Source: RGIG4608 sp051867875
Lineage (GTDB): Bacteria; Bacillota; Clostridia; Oscillospirales; CAG-272
Assembly (NCBI GenBank): GCA_051867875.1
Contig: JBJDZG010000026.1
Coordinates: 59,978-123,977, forward strand
Direction: 5' to 3'
Length of the DNA: 64,000 nt
Shown here: piece by piece, positions 33,227 through 41,251 of the stretch
Numbering within the stretch: position 1 is the stretch's first letter
Layout: the number at the start of each line of letters is the position of its first letter
Translations under genes and position numbers: made by a program
Notes under the pieces: generated by a model
The model's input: only the letters and a program-made list of their open reading frames with translations
Told to the model about the DNA's origin: nothing
Databases searched by the model: none

Positions 33227-33235
33227 AATTACTCC

Positions 33236-34231
33236 TTAATTTTTAATAAACTCAACTGCGAGCTCTACGCAAGCGCGGACGTCGTTCATATCTATCATCT
33301 CAACGCCCGAGTGAATATATCTTGAAGGAATGGAGAGCGCACCTGCGCGAGCGCCTGCGCCCGTCATCTGAATGGACGAGGTATCCGTTCCGCCGTAAGC
33401 AAGAATTTCAAGCTGGGATTTGATATTCTTCTCTTTTGAGAGAGTCCCGAGCTTTTCAACGATATCGACGTCGCATATTACGGACATATCCTTAATCTTG
33501 ATTGCCGCACCGCCGCCGAGCTTGACTGCCATGGGCTTTGAGCCTGACGTATCACCCGTTCCCGTTACGTCAAACGTGAGTGAATAGTCGGGTGCTACTT
33601 CAAAAGCGGCGGTTTTAGAGCCTCTGCAACCAACCTCTTCCTGAACGCTGAATACGTAATAAATGTCGTCTGCAACGTTTTCTTTTGCAATCTGCTTTGC
33701 AATTTCGATTACAACGGCACAGCCCACTCTGTCGTCAAGAGGTCTGCCTACGACTCTCTGTCCTGCGAGCTTGCTTATATTGGATTTGAGCGCGAAGGTA
33801 TCGCCGATTTTAACCTTTCTCTCGGCATTTTTTCCCGAGTCCGCGCCGATATCTATGTAGAAAAGGTCGGGAGCGAAGTCCTGCGCCTTAGTGCCCGAAT
33901 TTGGCACGAGAACGCCGTGAGTTCCGTTTTCCGAGATGACCTCGCCGAAGGCACAAGCTACCCAATTAATGCCGCCCACGGGAGCAACTCTGATAAATCC
34001 GTTATCCTCAATAAAGTTGACAATAAAACCTATCTCGTCCATGTGCGCGCAGAGCATAATCTTCTTGGGATTTTCTGCGCTTCCCCTCTTTACGGCGATA
34101 AGATTTCCGAGCGCGTCGATATAAGAGCTGTCGCAATAGGGTGTGATGAGCTCTTCGACTTTATGTGCCACGCGGTGCTCCTTACCCGAAACACCGTGAA
34201 CGAGTGTTACCTGTTTTAATGTATTGTACAT
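33236..34231 (-). CDS. M42-family aminopeptidase (third of three in tandem)
   Basis: This 331-residue dinuclear metal aminopeptidase of the tetrahedral TET type trims peptides in the cytoplasm. The metal ligands and catalytic residues are intact: His and Asp in CAHMDEIGF, the bridging Asp in GRPLDDRVG, the catalytic Glu pair in VQEEVGCRGS, and the last His in SRYIHSGVE. The GGTDTSSIQ stretch is characteristic. It lies 4 nt from the second M42 gene, so the three are one transcript. Substrate preference cannot be read from sequence. Confidence 0.95.
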   Translation of the reverse strand: MYNTLKQVTLVHGVSGKEHRVAHKVEELITPYCDSSYIDALGNLIAVKRGSAENPKKIMLCAHMDEIGFIVNFIEDNGFIRVAPVGGINWVACAFGEVISENGTHGVLVPNSGTKAQDFAPDLFYIDIGADSGKNAERKVKIGDTFALKSNISKLAGQRVVGRPLDDRVGCAVVIEIAKQIAKENVADDIYYVFSVQEEVGCRGSKTAAFEVAPDYSLTFDVTGTGDTSGSKPMAVKLGGGAAIKIKDMSVICDVDIVEKLGTLSKEKNIKSQLEILAYGGTDTSSIQMTGAGARAGALSIPSRYIHSGVEMIDMNDVRACVELAVEFIKN

Positions 34232-34235
34232 AATA

Positions 34236-35303
34236 TTAAACCTCCGCTTTCATATTTTTTAGCATTGTAAATACAAGCTCTCTTATTGACGTATAGTCCT
34301 CCATGCTTGCAACGCAGGCGGGAGAATGAAGATATCTCGTTCCCATTGATATGGCAACACACTTGACTCCCTTGCCCGATTTATGGATATGCCCTGCGTC
34401 GTTACCGCCCGAAACGTATCTCTTGACCTGAGCCTTGATACCGTTTTCCTTGGCAGTGCCGAGTGTAAAATCGACAAATTCCGTATTGTAGATGGTTGAG
34501 CGGTCCATAATGGACACGACTCCGCCCTCTCCTACGTCAGCTACTCTCTTATGTGCGGGTGCGCCTGCGATATCTCCGATAGCAGTAGTTTCAAGGATAA
34601 TGGCACGCGAGGGCTTTACCTTTTCCGCGACAACCTTTGCGCCCGAAAGTCCTACTTCTTCGCGTACGGTAAAGCAGAAATACACGTCAAAAGGAAGCTT
34701 GAGGTTATTTTCCCTTATCTTTCTGATGACTTCAATCATAGCGCAGCAGCCCGCTCTGTCGTCTATAGCCTTTCCCTTTGCGTACTTTTTGTCCGTACCG
34801 AAGAAAACGAAATCGGAATTGAACACGCCGAAATCGCCGACGTTTACGTACTCGCGCACCTCGTCGCCGTCCTTTGCGCCGATGTCTATGTACATTTCCT
34901 TAACGGGAGTTACGCTGAATCTCTCCTCACGGCTTTTATGGTGTATTGCCTTTGCGGCTATAACGCCGTTTATTCTGTGATTCTCGTTTCCGAGAATTAC
35001 CTGCTTACCGTAAAGCACCTTGGGGTCGATGCCGCCGAGATTTGAAAAATGGATATATCCGTCGTCGTCAATGAAAGTAATCATAAAGCCCACTTCGTCC
35101 ATATGCGAGGATATCATAACTCTGTCGCGGGGGGCTTGTCCCTCTCCCTCGATTACGGCGTAAATGTTTCCAAAGCTGTCGCGTGCTACTCTGTCGCAGT
35201 CATTTCCGAGCTCTTCGGTGATGGCGTCAGCGACCTCAGCTTCAAATCCTGTAGGACCGAATTTTCCGCAAAGATATTCCAAAAGTTCTCTGCCTTCTCT
35301 CAT
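34236..35303 (-). CDS. M42-family aminopeptidase (second of three in tandem)
   Basis: This is a 355-residue paralogue with all active-site residues: SSHMDEVGF, GKAIDDRAGC, VREEVGLSGAK and TRYLHSPA. GGNDAGHIHKSG matches the loop before the last ligand. Its ATG overlaps the TGA of the upstream M42 gene (ATGA), which implies translational coupling. Sequence differences from its neighbours are spread over the whole length, so this is an old duplication with probable differences in specificity. Confidence 0.95.
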   Translation of the reverse strand: MREGRELLEYLCGKFGPTGFEAEVADAITEELGNDCDRVARDSFGNIYAVIEGEGQAPRDRVMISSHMDEVGFMITFIDDDGYIHFSNLGGIDPKVLYGKQVILGNENHRINGVIAAKAIHHKSREERFSVTPVKEMYIDIGAKDGDEVREYVNVGDFGVFNSDFVFFGTDKKYAKGKAIDDRAGCCAMIEVIRKIRENNLKLPFDVYFCFTVREEVGLSGAKVVAEKVKPSRAIILETTAIGDIAGAPAHKRVADVGEGGVVSIMDRSTIYNTEFVDFTLGTAKENGIKAQVKRYVSGGNDAGHIHKSGKGVKCVAISMGTRYLHSPACVASMEDYTSIRELVFTMLKNMKAEV

Positions 35304-36355
35304 ATTTCAAGTCCTCCTTTGGCGAAATGTTCCGCAATCTTTGCGTCCTTTATAAAGGCTTTGACGAGTTCAGTAAGAGTGTTTGCATCGTCAAGTGAAA
35401 TTATCTCGTTATACGTATGCATTGATGCGAGCGGAAGTCCCACGTCAACCGTCGGGATACCCTCTCTTGCAAGCTGAATGGATACCGCATTGGTTCCCGT
35501 ATGCGTAGGAGAAACGGACACCTGATGCGGTATCTTATTTTCCTTTGCAATATCGAAAAGCATATTCGTAAGTTTTCTGTCGGTTACTGCGGAGACAGTA
35601 ATGGACGGACCTTTGCCAATCTCAACCGTTTCCTCTTTTTTAGTTCCGGGCACTCTGCCGAGGTTTACGTCAATGGACATAGCGTAGTCGGCGTTTATGG
35701 CATACGCTCCGGGGAGCGCCATGCCCGTAACCTCTTCACAGCAGGAGAGCATTACGTATACGTCGCCTGCGAGTTCATCTTTGGGCGTATTTGCGACTGC
35801 GTAAATCGCGCAAGCCGCGCAAGCCTTATCGTCAAAGCTCTTACCCATAATCTTATTGCCGAGCAACTCGGTATATTTGGGTGCAAATCCGACGGGTGTG
35901 CCTATTCTTATCTTGCTTTCAAGCTCCTCTTTTGTAAGGCAGGTATCTATAAGAAGCTCGTCAATCTTGGGAAGCTCCTTATTATCCCCGCTCGCAAGGT
36001 GGGGCGGAGTTGATGCGATAACGCCGAAAAGTCTTTCTTCCTTTCCGTAAATTATGACGTCGCTCGCCTGTAAAATTCCCGTGTCGATGCCTCCGATATT
36101 GATGACGCGGAGAAATCCGCCGTCAAGAATCTCGGTTACGTACATTCCTATCTCGTCCATGTGTGCGTCAAGCATAATCTTAGGTGCTCCGTCGCGTCCG
36201 CAACGCTTGACAAAAATCTGATTTCCGACGTTATCGAGATAGCTTTCGTCAAAGCTGTCGCCGACCATGGAAAGCAGTTTTTCTCTTTCAAACCTCTCAA
36301 AACCGCCTATGCTCATAAGCGAGGAGAGGTCTACTATCAGATTTTTAAGTTCCAT
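35300..36355 (-). CDS. M42-family aminopeptidase (first of three in tandem, most divergent)
   Basis: This is a 351-residue paralogue. The ligands are in DAHMDEIGM, GKSFDDKAC, CCEEVTGMAL and LPLASMHTYNE. The last part differs from the other two (THTGTNAVSIQ replaces the GGTD/GGND loop), so the substrate pocket is probably different. It follows murD by 18 nt and overlaps the next M42 gene by 4 nt. Different TET peptidases in one cell are known to have complementary specificities for acidic, basic or hydrophobic N-termini. Confidence 0.94.
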   Translation of the reverse strand: MELKNLIVDLSSLMSIGGFERFEREKLLSMVGDSFDESYLDNVGNQIFVKRCGRDGAPKIMLDAHMDEIGMYVTEILDGGFLRVINIGGIDTGILQASDVIIYGKEERLFGVIASTPPHLASGDNKELPKIDELLIDTCLTKEELESKIRIGTPVGFAPKYTELLGNKIMGKSFDDKACAACAIYAVANTPKDELAGDVYVMLSCCEEVTGMALPGAYAINADYAMSIDVNLGRVPGTKKEETVEIGKGPSITVSAVTDRKLTNMLFDIAKENKIPHQVSVSPTHTGTNAVSIQLAREGIPTVDVGLPLASMHTYNEIISLDDANTLTELVKAFIKDAKIAEHFAKGGLEI

Positions 36356-36373
36356 ATATTTTTCTCCTATCCG

Positions 36374-37792
36374 TTAAAAGTCTTTTACTATCTGTTTGAA
36401 TTTGTTTCCGCGCTCCTCAAAGTTCTTGAAGGCATCAAAGCTTGCGCAGGCCGGCGAAAGAAGAACGGTATCACCGCTCATTGCCATGCTCTTTGCAAGC
36501 AGCACTGCTTTTTCAAAATCCTTTTCGGTGCAAAGTACAAGCTCGGCTTTTCGCCTCTCAAGTTCCGTTTGCAAAACGGCTTTTATCTTTTCCGCAGTTG
36601 CGCCCGTGAGCACTACCGCTTTTGCTCTGTCGCAAAGCGCCTCTGCCAAAGGCTCAAACGGTATATTTTTATCATAACCGCCACAGATTACTATGGGCTT
36701 TTCGGATAACGCCGAAAGTGCCGCAGCGGTTCTTGAGGGACTTGAATCGATTGAGCTGTTGTAATACTTTACTCCGTTGTACTCTCGCACGAATTCAAGT
36801 CTGTGCTCCACTCCGCCAAAGGTTTTTGCGAGCTCTCTTATTTTTTCAATCCCAACCTCGCCCCACGTAAGCGAAATGGCGGACATATAATTTTCGATGT
36901 TGTGAACTCCCGGCACCAAAATCTCGCCCGTATTGAGTATATCCTCACTGTTCTTACCGTCGTAATACTTGATAAATCCGTCCCGAAGGTAAAACACCGA
37001 GTTTGCTTTCGGCATTCTGCGAAGTATTTCGCCGAGTGTAAGGTGAGCCGAAAAAAGACTTGTTTCAATACCGCACCGACGGGCATTTTCAAGGCAGACC
37101 TCGTCATTTGCATTAGTGGTAAGATGAGAAGCACCTCTGCGGTAAACATTCGTCTTGGCTTCAATATACTCGCTCATTCCCCTATGCCAATCGAGGTGGT
37201 TGGGGCTGATGTTGGTTATTACCGCGCGATGTGGCGACTTTTTCATCGTGAAAAGCTGAAAGCTCGAAAGTTCAAGCACGGCTATATCGTTTTCCGTCAT
37301 ATCTCCCACTTTTGAGAGCAAGGGCGTGCCGATGTTACCGCCGACAAATACTTTTCTGTTTGTATTCTCAAACGCTTTTTCAAGCAATTTATAACTGAGC
37401 GTCGTTGTAGTGGTCTTTCCGTCGCTTCCCGTGACCGCAAACACCTTTGCGGGAGTCAGCTCGAGGAAAAGCTCCATTTCGGAGATGAGCTCCGCACCGC
37501 CCTTGACGGCTTTTACGATTCCCTCATAATCAGGTCGGATTCCGGGTGAGCGAAAGATGATATCGGCGTCGATTTGGTCGAGATAACGCTCCCCCGTGAC
37601 GAATTTTACACCGCGCGCCATAAAATCCTTTGCGCGTGCGTCAAGGCGGTCTATGCCGTTTTTATCGTGTACGGTTATTTCGTTTCCGCATTCGAGCAGA
37701 AGAGCAACGAGCGGAATGTTTGATATGCCGAAGCCAAGCACCGCCACTCTTGCGTCCTTTATTCTGTTTTTCACAAGCTCAACAGTTCTCAT
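36374..37792 (-). CDS. murD: UDP-N-acetylmuramoyl-L-alanine:D-glutamate ligase
   Basis: This 472-residue cytoplasmic enzyme adds D-glutamate to UDP-MurNAc-L-Ala in peptidoglycan synthesis. It has the N-terminal UDP-binding Rossmann domain (VAVLGFGISN), the ATP loop TGSDGKTTTTT (about residues 119-129), ISPNHLDWH and, in the C-terminal domain, YYNSSIDSSPSRTAAAL with CGGYDKNIPF. GGAGG precedes the ATG. It heads an operon with three M42 peptidases and two PLP enzymes rather than sitting in a dcw cluster. Confidence 0.96.
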   Translation of the reverse strand: MRTVELVKNRIKDARVAVLGFGISNIPLVALLLECGNEITVHDKNGIDRLDARAKDFMARGVKFVTGERYLDQIDADIIFRSPGIRPDYEGIVKAVKGGAELISEMELFLELTPAKVFAVTGSDGKTTTTTLSYKLLEKAFENTNRKVFVGGNIGTPLLSKVGDMTENDIAVLELSSFQLFTMKKSPHRAVITNISPNHLDWHRGMSEYIEAKTNVYRRGASHLTTNANDEVCLENARRCGIETSLFSAHLTLGEILRRMPKANSVFYLRDGFIKYYDGKNSEDILNTGEILVPGVHNIENYMSAISLTWGEVGIEKIRELAKTFGGVEHRLEFVREYNGVKYYNSSIDSSPSRTAAALSALSEKPIVICGGYDKNIPFEPLAEALCDRAKAVVLTGATAEKIKAVLQTELERRKAELVLCTEKDFEKAVLLAKSMAMSGDTVLLSPACASFDAFKNFEERGNKFKQIVKDF

Positions 37793-37824
37793 AACGCCTC
37801 CGAGTACAAACTGACCTATTGTAT

Positions 37825-37853
37825 ATTATATATTTTTCTTTCACTTTTTGCAA
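37825..37853 (-). promoter_or_regulatory. Promoter of the murD operon
   Basis: On the minus strand TTGCAA (37853-37848) and TATAAT (37830-37825) are 17 nt apart, 33 nt before the murD ATG. Confidence 0.65.
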
Positions 37854-37895
37854 TAGAAAAATGCCGATATTTCGTTATTTTTTTCATAAAAGCCC

Positions 37896-37924
37896 TTTTC
37901 AAACGCAATTTTTTTTGGTATAAT
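37896..37924 (+). promoter_or_regulatory. Promoter of the GyrB/ParE-type gene
   Basis: TTTTCA (37896-37901) and TATAAT (37919-37924) are 17 nt apart, with the -10 box preceded by a T-rich tract. Confidence 0.6.
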
Positions 37925-37973
37925 AAATTTTGTATGAAAAAACTTGCAAAATTATATCGAATTGGAGATAAAA

Positions 37974-39974
37974 ATGGCAAAAGCAAAAAAAGCGGCAACT
38001 CAATACGATAACCAAAGCATCAAGTCGCTCAAGGGTGCTGACCGTGTAAGACTCCGCCCCGGAGTAATATTCGGCTCGGACGGTCTTGAGGGCTGCGAAC
38101 ACTCATTCTTTGAAATACTTTCCAACTCCGTTGACGAAGCACGCGAGGGACACGGAAATATCATAAAGATAACTGCATACAAGGACCATTCCATTGAGGT
38201 TGACGACCACGGACGCGGCGTTCCGCTCGGGTACAACGAAGCCGAGGGCAGATGGAACTGGGACCTCATTTACTGTGAGCTATATGCGGGCGGTAAATAC
38301 GACAACAACAGTGAGGATTCCGCTTACGAATACTCCCTCGGTCTTAACGGTCTGGGCGCGTGTGCTACGCAGTACAGCTCGGAATATATGGATATCTACT
38401 CATACGACGGAGAAAACGTTCATTCCATTCACTTCAAAAAAGGTGAGCCCGTCAGCGAGCTTGAAACGCGAGAGCTCGTCAAGGGCGAGAAGCGAACGGG
38501 TACGGTGGTACGCTGGAAGCCGGACCTTGACGTATTTACGGACATAAATATTCCGATTTCTTTCTTTGAGGAAACTCTGCGCCGTCAGGCAGTTATAAAC
38601 GCGGGTATTGAGTTTGAGCTCCTGGTTGAAGAGGACGGCAAAAAATTCAGCAAAAAATCCTTCCTTTACGAGAACGGTATTTCCGACTACATTATGGAAA
38701 TGACCGACGGAAGCAATATGACGGAGCCCGTGCTCTGGCACCTTGAAACTCAAGGACGCGACAGAAACGACAAGGACGAATACAAGCTTAAAGCGGACTT
38801 TTCATTCTGCGTTTCCAACACCGTAAACAGACTTGAATACTACCACAATTCGAGCTATCTTGAACACGGCGGTTCGCCCGACAAGGCGGTAAAGGTCGCT
38901 TTTGTCAACGCGCTTGACAAGTATATAAAAAATGCGGGCAAGTACAACAAGACCGAGGCGAAAATTCAGTTTGCCGACGTCTCTGACTGTCTTTGCCTCG
39001 TTATAAACAGTTTTTCAACGATGACCTCCTATGAAAACCAGACGAAGAAATCCATCACCAACACCTTTATTTACGAGGCTATGGCGGATTTTCTCAAGAA
39101 AAATCTTGAGATATATTTCATGGAGCACCCCGTTGAAGCCGAGCTTTTCGCAAATCAGGTTCTTCTTAACAGACGAAGCCGTGAAACTGCCGAAAAGACG
39201 AGAATCCAGCTTAAAGAGAGCCTTAAAAGCAAAATGGACTTTGCAAACAAGGTGGAAAAATTCGTCAACTGCCGAAGCAAAGACCCGAGCATCCGCGAGC
39301 TGTATATAGTTGAGGGCGACTCCGCTCTTACTTCCTGCAAGCTCGGCAGAAATGCCGAATTTCAGGCTATTATTCCCGTCAGAGGTAAGACTCTTAACTG
39401 TCTTAAAAGCTCTTATGATAAGATTTTCAAGAGCGAGATAATCACGGACCTGCTCCGCGTTATCGGCTGCGGTGTTGAGATAAACGGAAAGGTCAAGGGA
39501 AATATCGACCCGTTTGATATCAACGACCTAAAATGGTCGAAGATAATCCTCTGCACCGATGCAGACGAAGACGGATTCCAGATAAGAACTCTGCTCCTCA
39601 CTCTTTTCTACCGTCTGCTTCCCACGCTTCTCAAGGAACACAAGGTGTTTATTGCCGAAACGCCTCTTTTCGAGATAACGGCGAAGGACAAGACCTATTT
39701 TGCCTATGACGAATTTGAAAAGGCACAGATACTTAAACGGCTTGAAGGCACGAAATACACGATACAGCGCTCTAAGGGACTCGGCGAAAACGAGCCCGAC
39801 ATGATGTGGGAAACCACTATGAATCCCGAGACGAGAAGGCTTATATCCGTTGACCCCGCCGACCCGCATCTCACAGACATAATGTTTGAGACACTTCTCG
39901 GCGACGATTTACCAGCGCGCAAAAAGTTTATTGCGGAGCACGGCAGCGAGTATATTAAAGATATTGACGTATAA
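37974..39974 (+). CDS. GyrB/ParE-type topoisomerase ATPase subunit, divergent
   Basis: This 666-residue type IIA topoisomerase B subunit has a GHKL ATPase domain (EILSNSVDEAREGHG, DDHGRGVPLGY, GLNGLGACATQY), a transducer domain and a TOPRIM domain with VEGDSA and TDADEDGFQI. The end RSKGLGENEPDMMWETTMNPETRR is the standard B-subunit tail. Several core positions differ from housekeeping GyrB (DEDGFQI for DVDGAHI). The start is at MAKAKKAATQ after TTGGAGA. Usually an A subunit (GyrA/ParC) gene follows, but here a terminator and an opposite-strand gene come next. It could be the second, topoisomerase IV-like, clostridial paralogue. Confidence 0.9.
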   Translation: MAKAKKAATQYDNQSIKSLKGADRVRLRPGVIFGSDGLEGCEHSFFEILSNSVDEAREGHGNIIKITAYKDHSIEVDDHGRGVPLGYNEAEGRWNWDLIYCELYAGGKYDNNSEDSAYEYSLGLNGLGACATQYSSEYMDIYSYDGENVHSIHFKKGEPVSELETRELVKGEKRTGTVVRWKPDLDVFTDINIPISFFEETLRRQAVINAGIEFELLVEEDGKKFSKKSFLYENGISDYIMEMTDGSNMTEPVLWHLETQGRDRNDKDEYKLKADFSFCVSNTVNRLEYYHNSSYLEHGGSPDKAVKVAFVNALDKYIKNAGKYNKTEAKIQFADVSDCLCLVINSFSTMTSYENQTKKSITNTFIYEAMADFLKKNLEIYFMEHPVEAELFANQVLLNRRSRETAEKTRIQLKESLKSKMDFANKVEKFVNCRSKDPSIRELYIVEGDSALTSCKLGRNAEFQAIIPVRGKTLNCLKSSYDKIFKSEIITDLLRVIGCGVEINGKVKGNIDPFDINDLKWSKIILCTDADEDGFQIRTLLLTLFYRLLPTLLKEHKVFIAETPLFEITAKDKTYFAYDEFEKAQILKRLEGTKYTIQRSKGLGENEPDMMWETTMNPETRRLISVDPADPHLTDIMFETLLGDDLPARKKFIAEHGSEYIKDIDV

Positions 39975-39980
39975 AACAAG

Positions 39981-40013
39981 GACAGAGGCGATGAACGTAT
40001 CATTGCCTCTGTC
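39981..40013. terminator. Bidirectional terminator after the topoisomerase gene
   Basis: GACAGAGGC and GCCTCTGTC (with ATGA/TCAT inside) form a strong stem, followed by TTTT on the plus strand, between converging genes. Confidence 0.88.
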
Positions 40014-40018
40014 TTTTG

Positions 40019-40522
40019 TTATCTGCGGTAGCGTTCGACAATTTCACCGCACGCGATTTTTGTACCCGAGTTGCCCGAGGGCTGAGTTGTGAAATCGTCG
40101 GGTTTTGAATGCAAAATGACGGTTTTGCCGATAATTTCATCTATGCCGAATCGGTCTGTCAAACAAGCACTGACTGCGTATCCGTTTGCGCTGAAGAGCG
40201 GCGGTAAATCGCCCGCGTGGTACGGGTGGGGGCAGTTACGGGAATTATAATGCATACGCGCGTTGGCAAATTGGTCCTCGGCGTTGCCCGTACAGGAGTT
40301 TCCGTCGTGGATATGAAGCGCGAATATCGGCGACGCGCACGCGTTTTGCGTATCGGGCAAACCCTCGACCTCTGTTACTGCTAGCACACCGGAAGCGGTA
40401 GCGTAAAAACGCACCGTGCCGTATAAATCCGGATAGAGCGAACTGCCTCTCAATGTCGCCCATGCTTGCGGACGTGTGCGCAAAATCGAGTCAATATGCG
40501 GAAAACGATAATTTCTGTTCAT
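40019..40522 (-). CDS. Cu/Zn superoxide dismutase-like protein
   Basis: This 167-residue protein matches the Cu/Zn SOD fold. The copper/zinc ligands are all recognisable: HIHDG (first two His), HYNSRNCPHPYHAGDL (bridging His, two zinc His and the zinc Asp) and VILHSKPDDF (last copper His), followed by GNSGTKIACGEI. It lacks a signal peptide, so it would be cytoplasmic, unlike most bacterial Cu/Zn SODs. The first 90 nt of the longer ORF are non-coding; the ATG at 40522 has GTGAGG before it. Whether it binds copper is not known from sequence. Confidence 0.88.
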   Translation of the reverse strand: MNRNYRFPHIDSILRTRPQAWATLRGSSLYPDLYGTVRFYATASGVLAVTEVEGLPDTQNACASPIFALHIHDGNSCTGNAEDQFANARMHYNSRNCPHPYHAGDLPPLFSANGYAVSACLTDRFGIDEIIGKTVILHSKPDDFTTQPSGNSGTKIACGEIVERYRR

Positions 40523-40596
40523 AACGTACCTCACTGAGTTTTTATTTATAATTATATGTAAAAACCGTGCAAGCGTGAGGGTATATTCTTGAAAAA

Positions 40597-40628
40597 AGAA
40601 GAAAGCACCCAATTGGGTGCTTTCTTCT
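40597..40628 (-). terminator. Terminator directly after the truncated four-helix gene
   Basis: AGAAGAAAGCACCC and GGGTGCTTTCTTCT form a 14-bp stem with an AATT loop, followed by six T on the minus strand. It begins at the stop codon of the short gene. Confidence 0.9.
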
Positions 40629-40750
40629 CAGAATGTTGCACTACGCTCTAACTGATTGATAAGGGAATAGTGCCGTTTTATGCCATCGGTCATTTTTAAC
40701 ACTTTGACCGCAAAATCCATAGATAAATCTGCAAGCTTGTTTTCTGCCAT
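40628..40750 (-). pseudogene. Truncated four-helix-bundle (S23/Avd-like) protein gene
   Basis: AGGGGTG precedes an ATG at 40750 that opens a 40-residue frame ending at 40628. It contains MAENKLADLSMDFAV and ends in LINQLERSATF. This matches the first helix and the start of the second in the widespread 'four helix bundle' family (normally about 115-125 residues, with SATSIGANI following). The frame stops exactly where that motif should continue, and a terminator hairpin follows immediately, so the rest of the gene appears deleted. It may still be translated as a short peptide. Confidence 0.7.
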
Positions 40751-40801
40751 AATAATCACCCCTTAATATAAGTATAGCACAAACTTAAAACAAAAGCAAC
40801 A

Positions 40802-40967
40802 ATGAAATCCTGCTTTGCAGGATGAAATCCGAGTAAACTCGGATGAAATCTTCAGCCTACTGCTTCAGATGAAATTAAATCCGCCTCCCTTCACCCCGCG
40901 TTAGCGGGATTTCATCGCGAAGCGATTTCATCCACGAAAGCGGATTTATTCCGCAAAAGGCGGATTT
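40802..40967. repeat. Cluster of small hairpins with a GATGAAATC repeat in both orientations
   Basis: GATGAAATC or a close variant occurs at 40802-40809, 40821-40829, 40842-40850 and 40868-40876, and in the opposite orientation (GATTTCATC) at 40908-40916 and 40924-40932. Between copies lie small stem-loops such as TCCTGC/GCAGGA, TCCGAGT/ACTCGGA, CCCGC/GCGGG and TCGC/GCGA. An outer pair AAATCCGC/GCGGATTT (40877-40884 and 40940-40947) encloses the right-hand part. It has no coding potential and may be a non-autonomous repeat element. Confidence 0.75.
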
Positions 40968-40971
40968 AGTT

Positions 40972-41010
40972 GAAAAAGACTCAGAATTGTATCCAATCCT
41001 GAGTCTTTTT
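40972..41010 (-). terminator. Terminator of tRNA-Arg
   Basis: AAAAAGACTCAG and CTGAGTCTTTTT form a 12-bp stem with a 14-base loop, directly after the tRNA on the minus strand, with T-run. Confidence 0.88.
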
Positions 41011-41011
41011 C

Positions 41012-41088
41012 TGGCGTGGCATGAGGGATTCGAACCCCCGACCTTTTGGTTCGTAGCCAAATACTCTATCCAGCTGAGCTAATGCCAC
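41012..41088 (-). tRNA. tRNA-Arg (anticodon ACG)
   Basis: A complete cloverleaf can be drawn on the minus strand. The acceptor stem is GTGGCAT/ATGCCAC. The anticodon arm TTTGG-CTACGAA-CCAAA has ACG as anticodon (A34 usually becomes inosine). The T arm has GGTTCGAATCC. The CCA end is encoded. Confidence 0.96.
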
Positions 41089-41112
41089 ATATCTTGTTTT
41101 TCGGACTTGTAT

Positions 41113-41141
41113 ATGATAACACACAAGTTAAGTTTTGTCAA
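41113..41141 (-). promoter_or_regulatory. Promoter of tRNA-Arg
   Basis: On the minus strand TTGACA (41141-41136) and TATCAT (41118-41113) are 17 nt apart, about 25 nt before the tRNA. Confidence 0.8.
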
Positions 41142-41251
41142 GAAGATTTTTCAAAAAATTAAAATATTTTTTGAAATTTCAATTTTCATCTTCCCTTTTA
41201 CTCTTATTTGTGTTACAATGTAGAAAAGATTTTGTATAATTGGAGGACAAA

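Noticed and set aside
40802..40967. CRISPR array
   Set aside because: The repeats are only 9 nt, occur in both orientations, and are separated by self-complementary hairpins rather than unique spacers of constant length; no cas genes are near.
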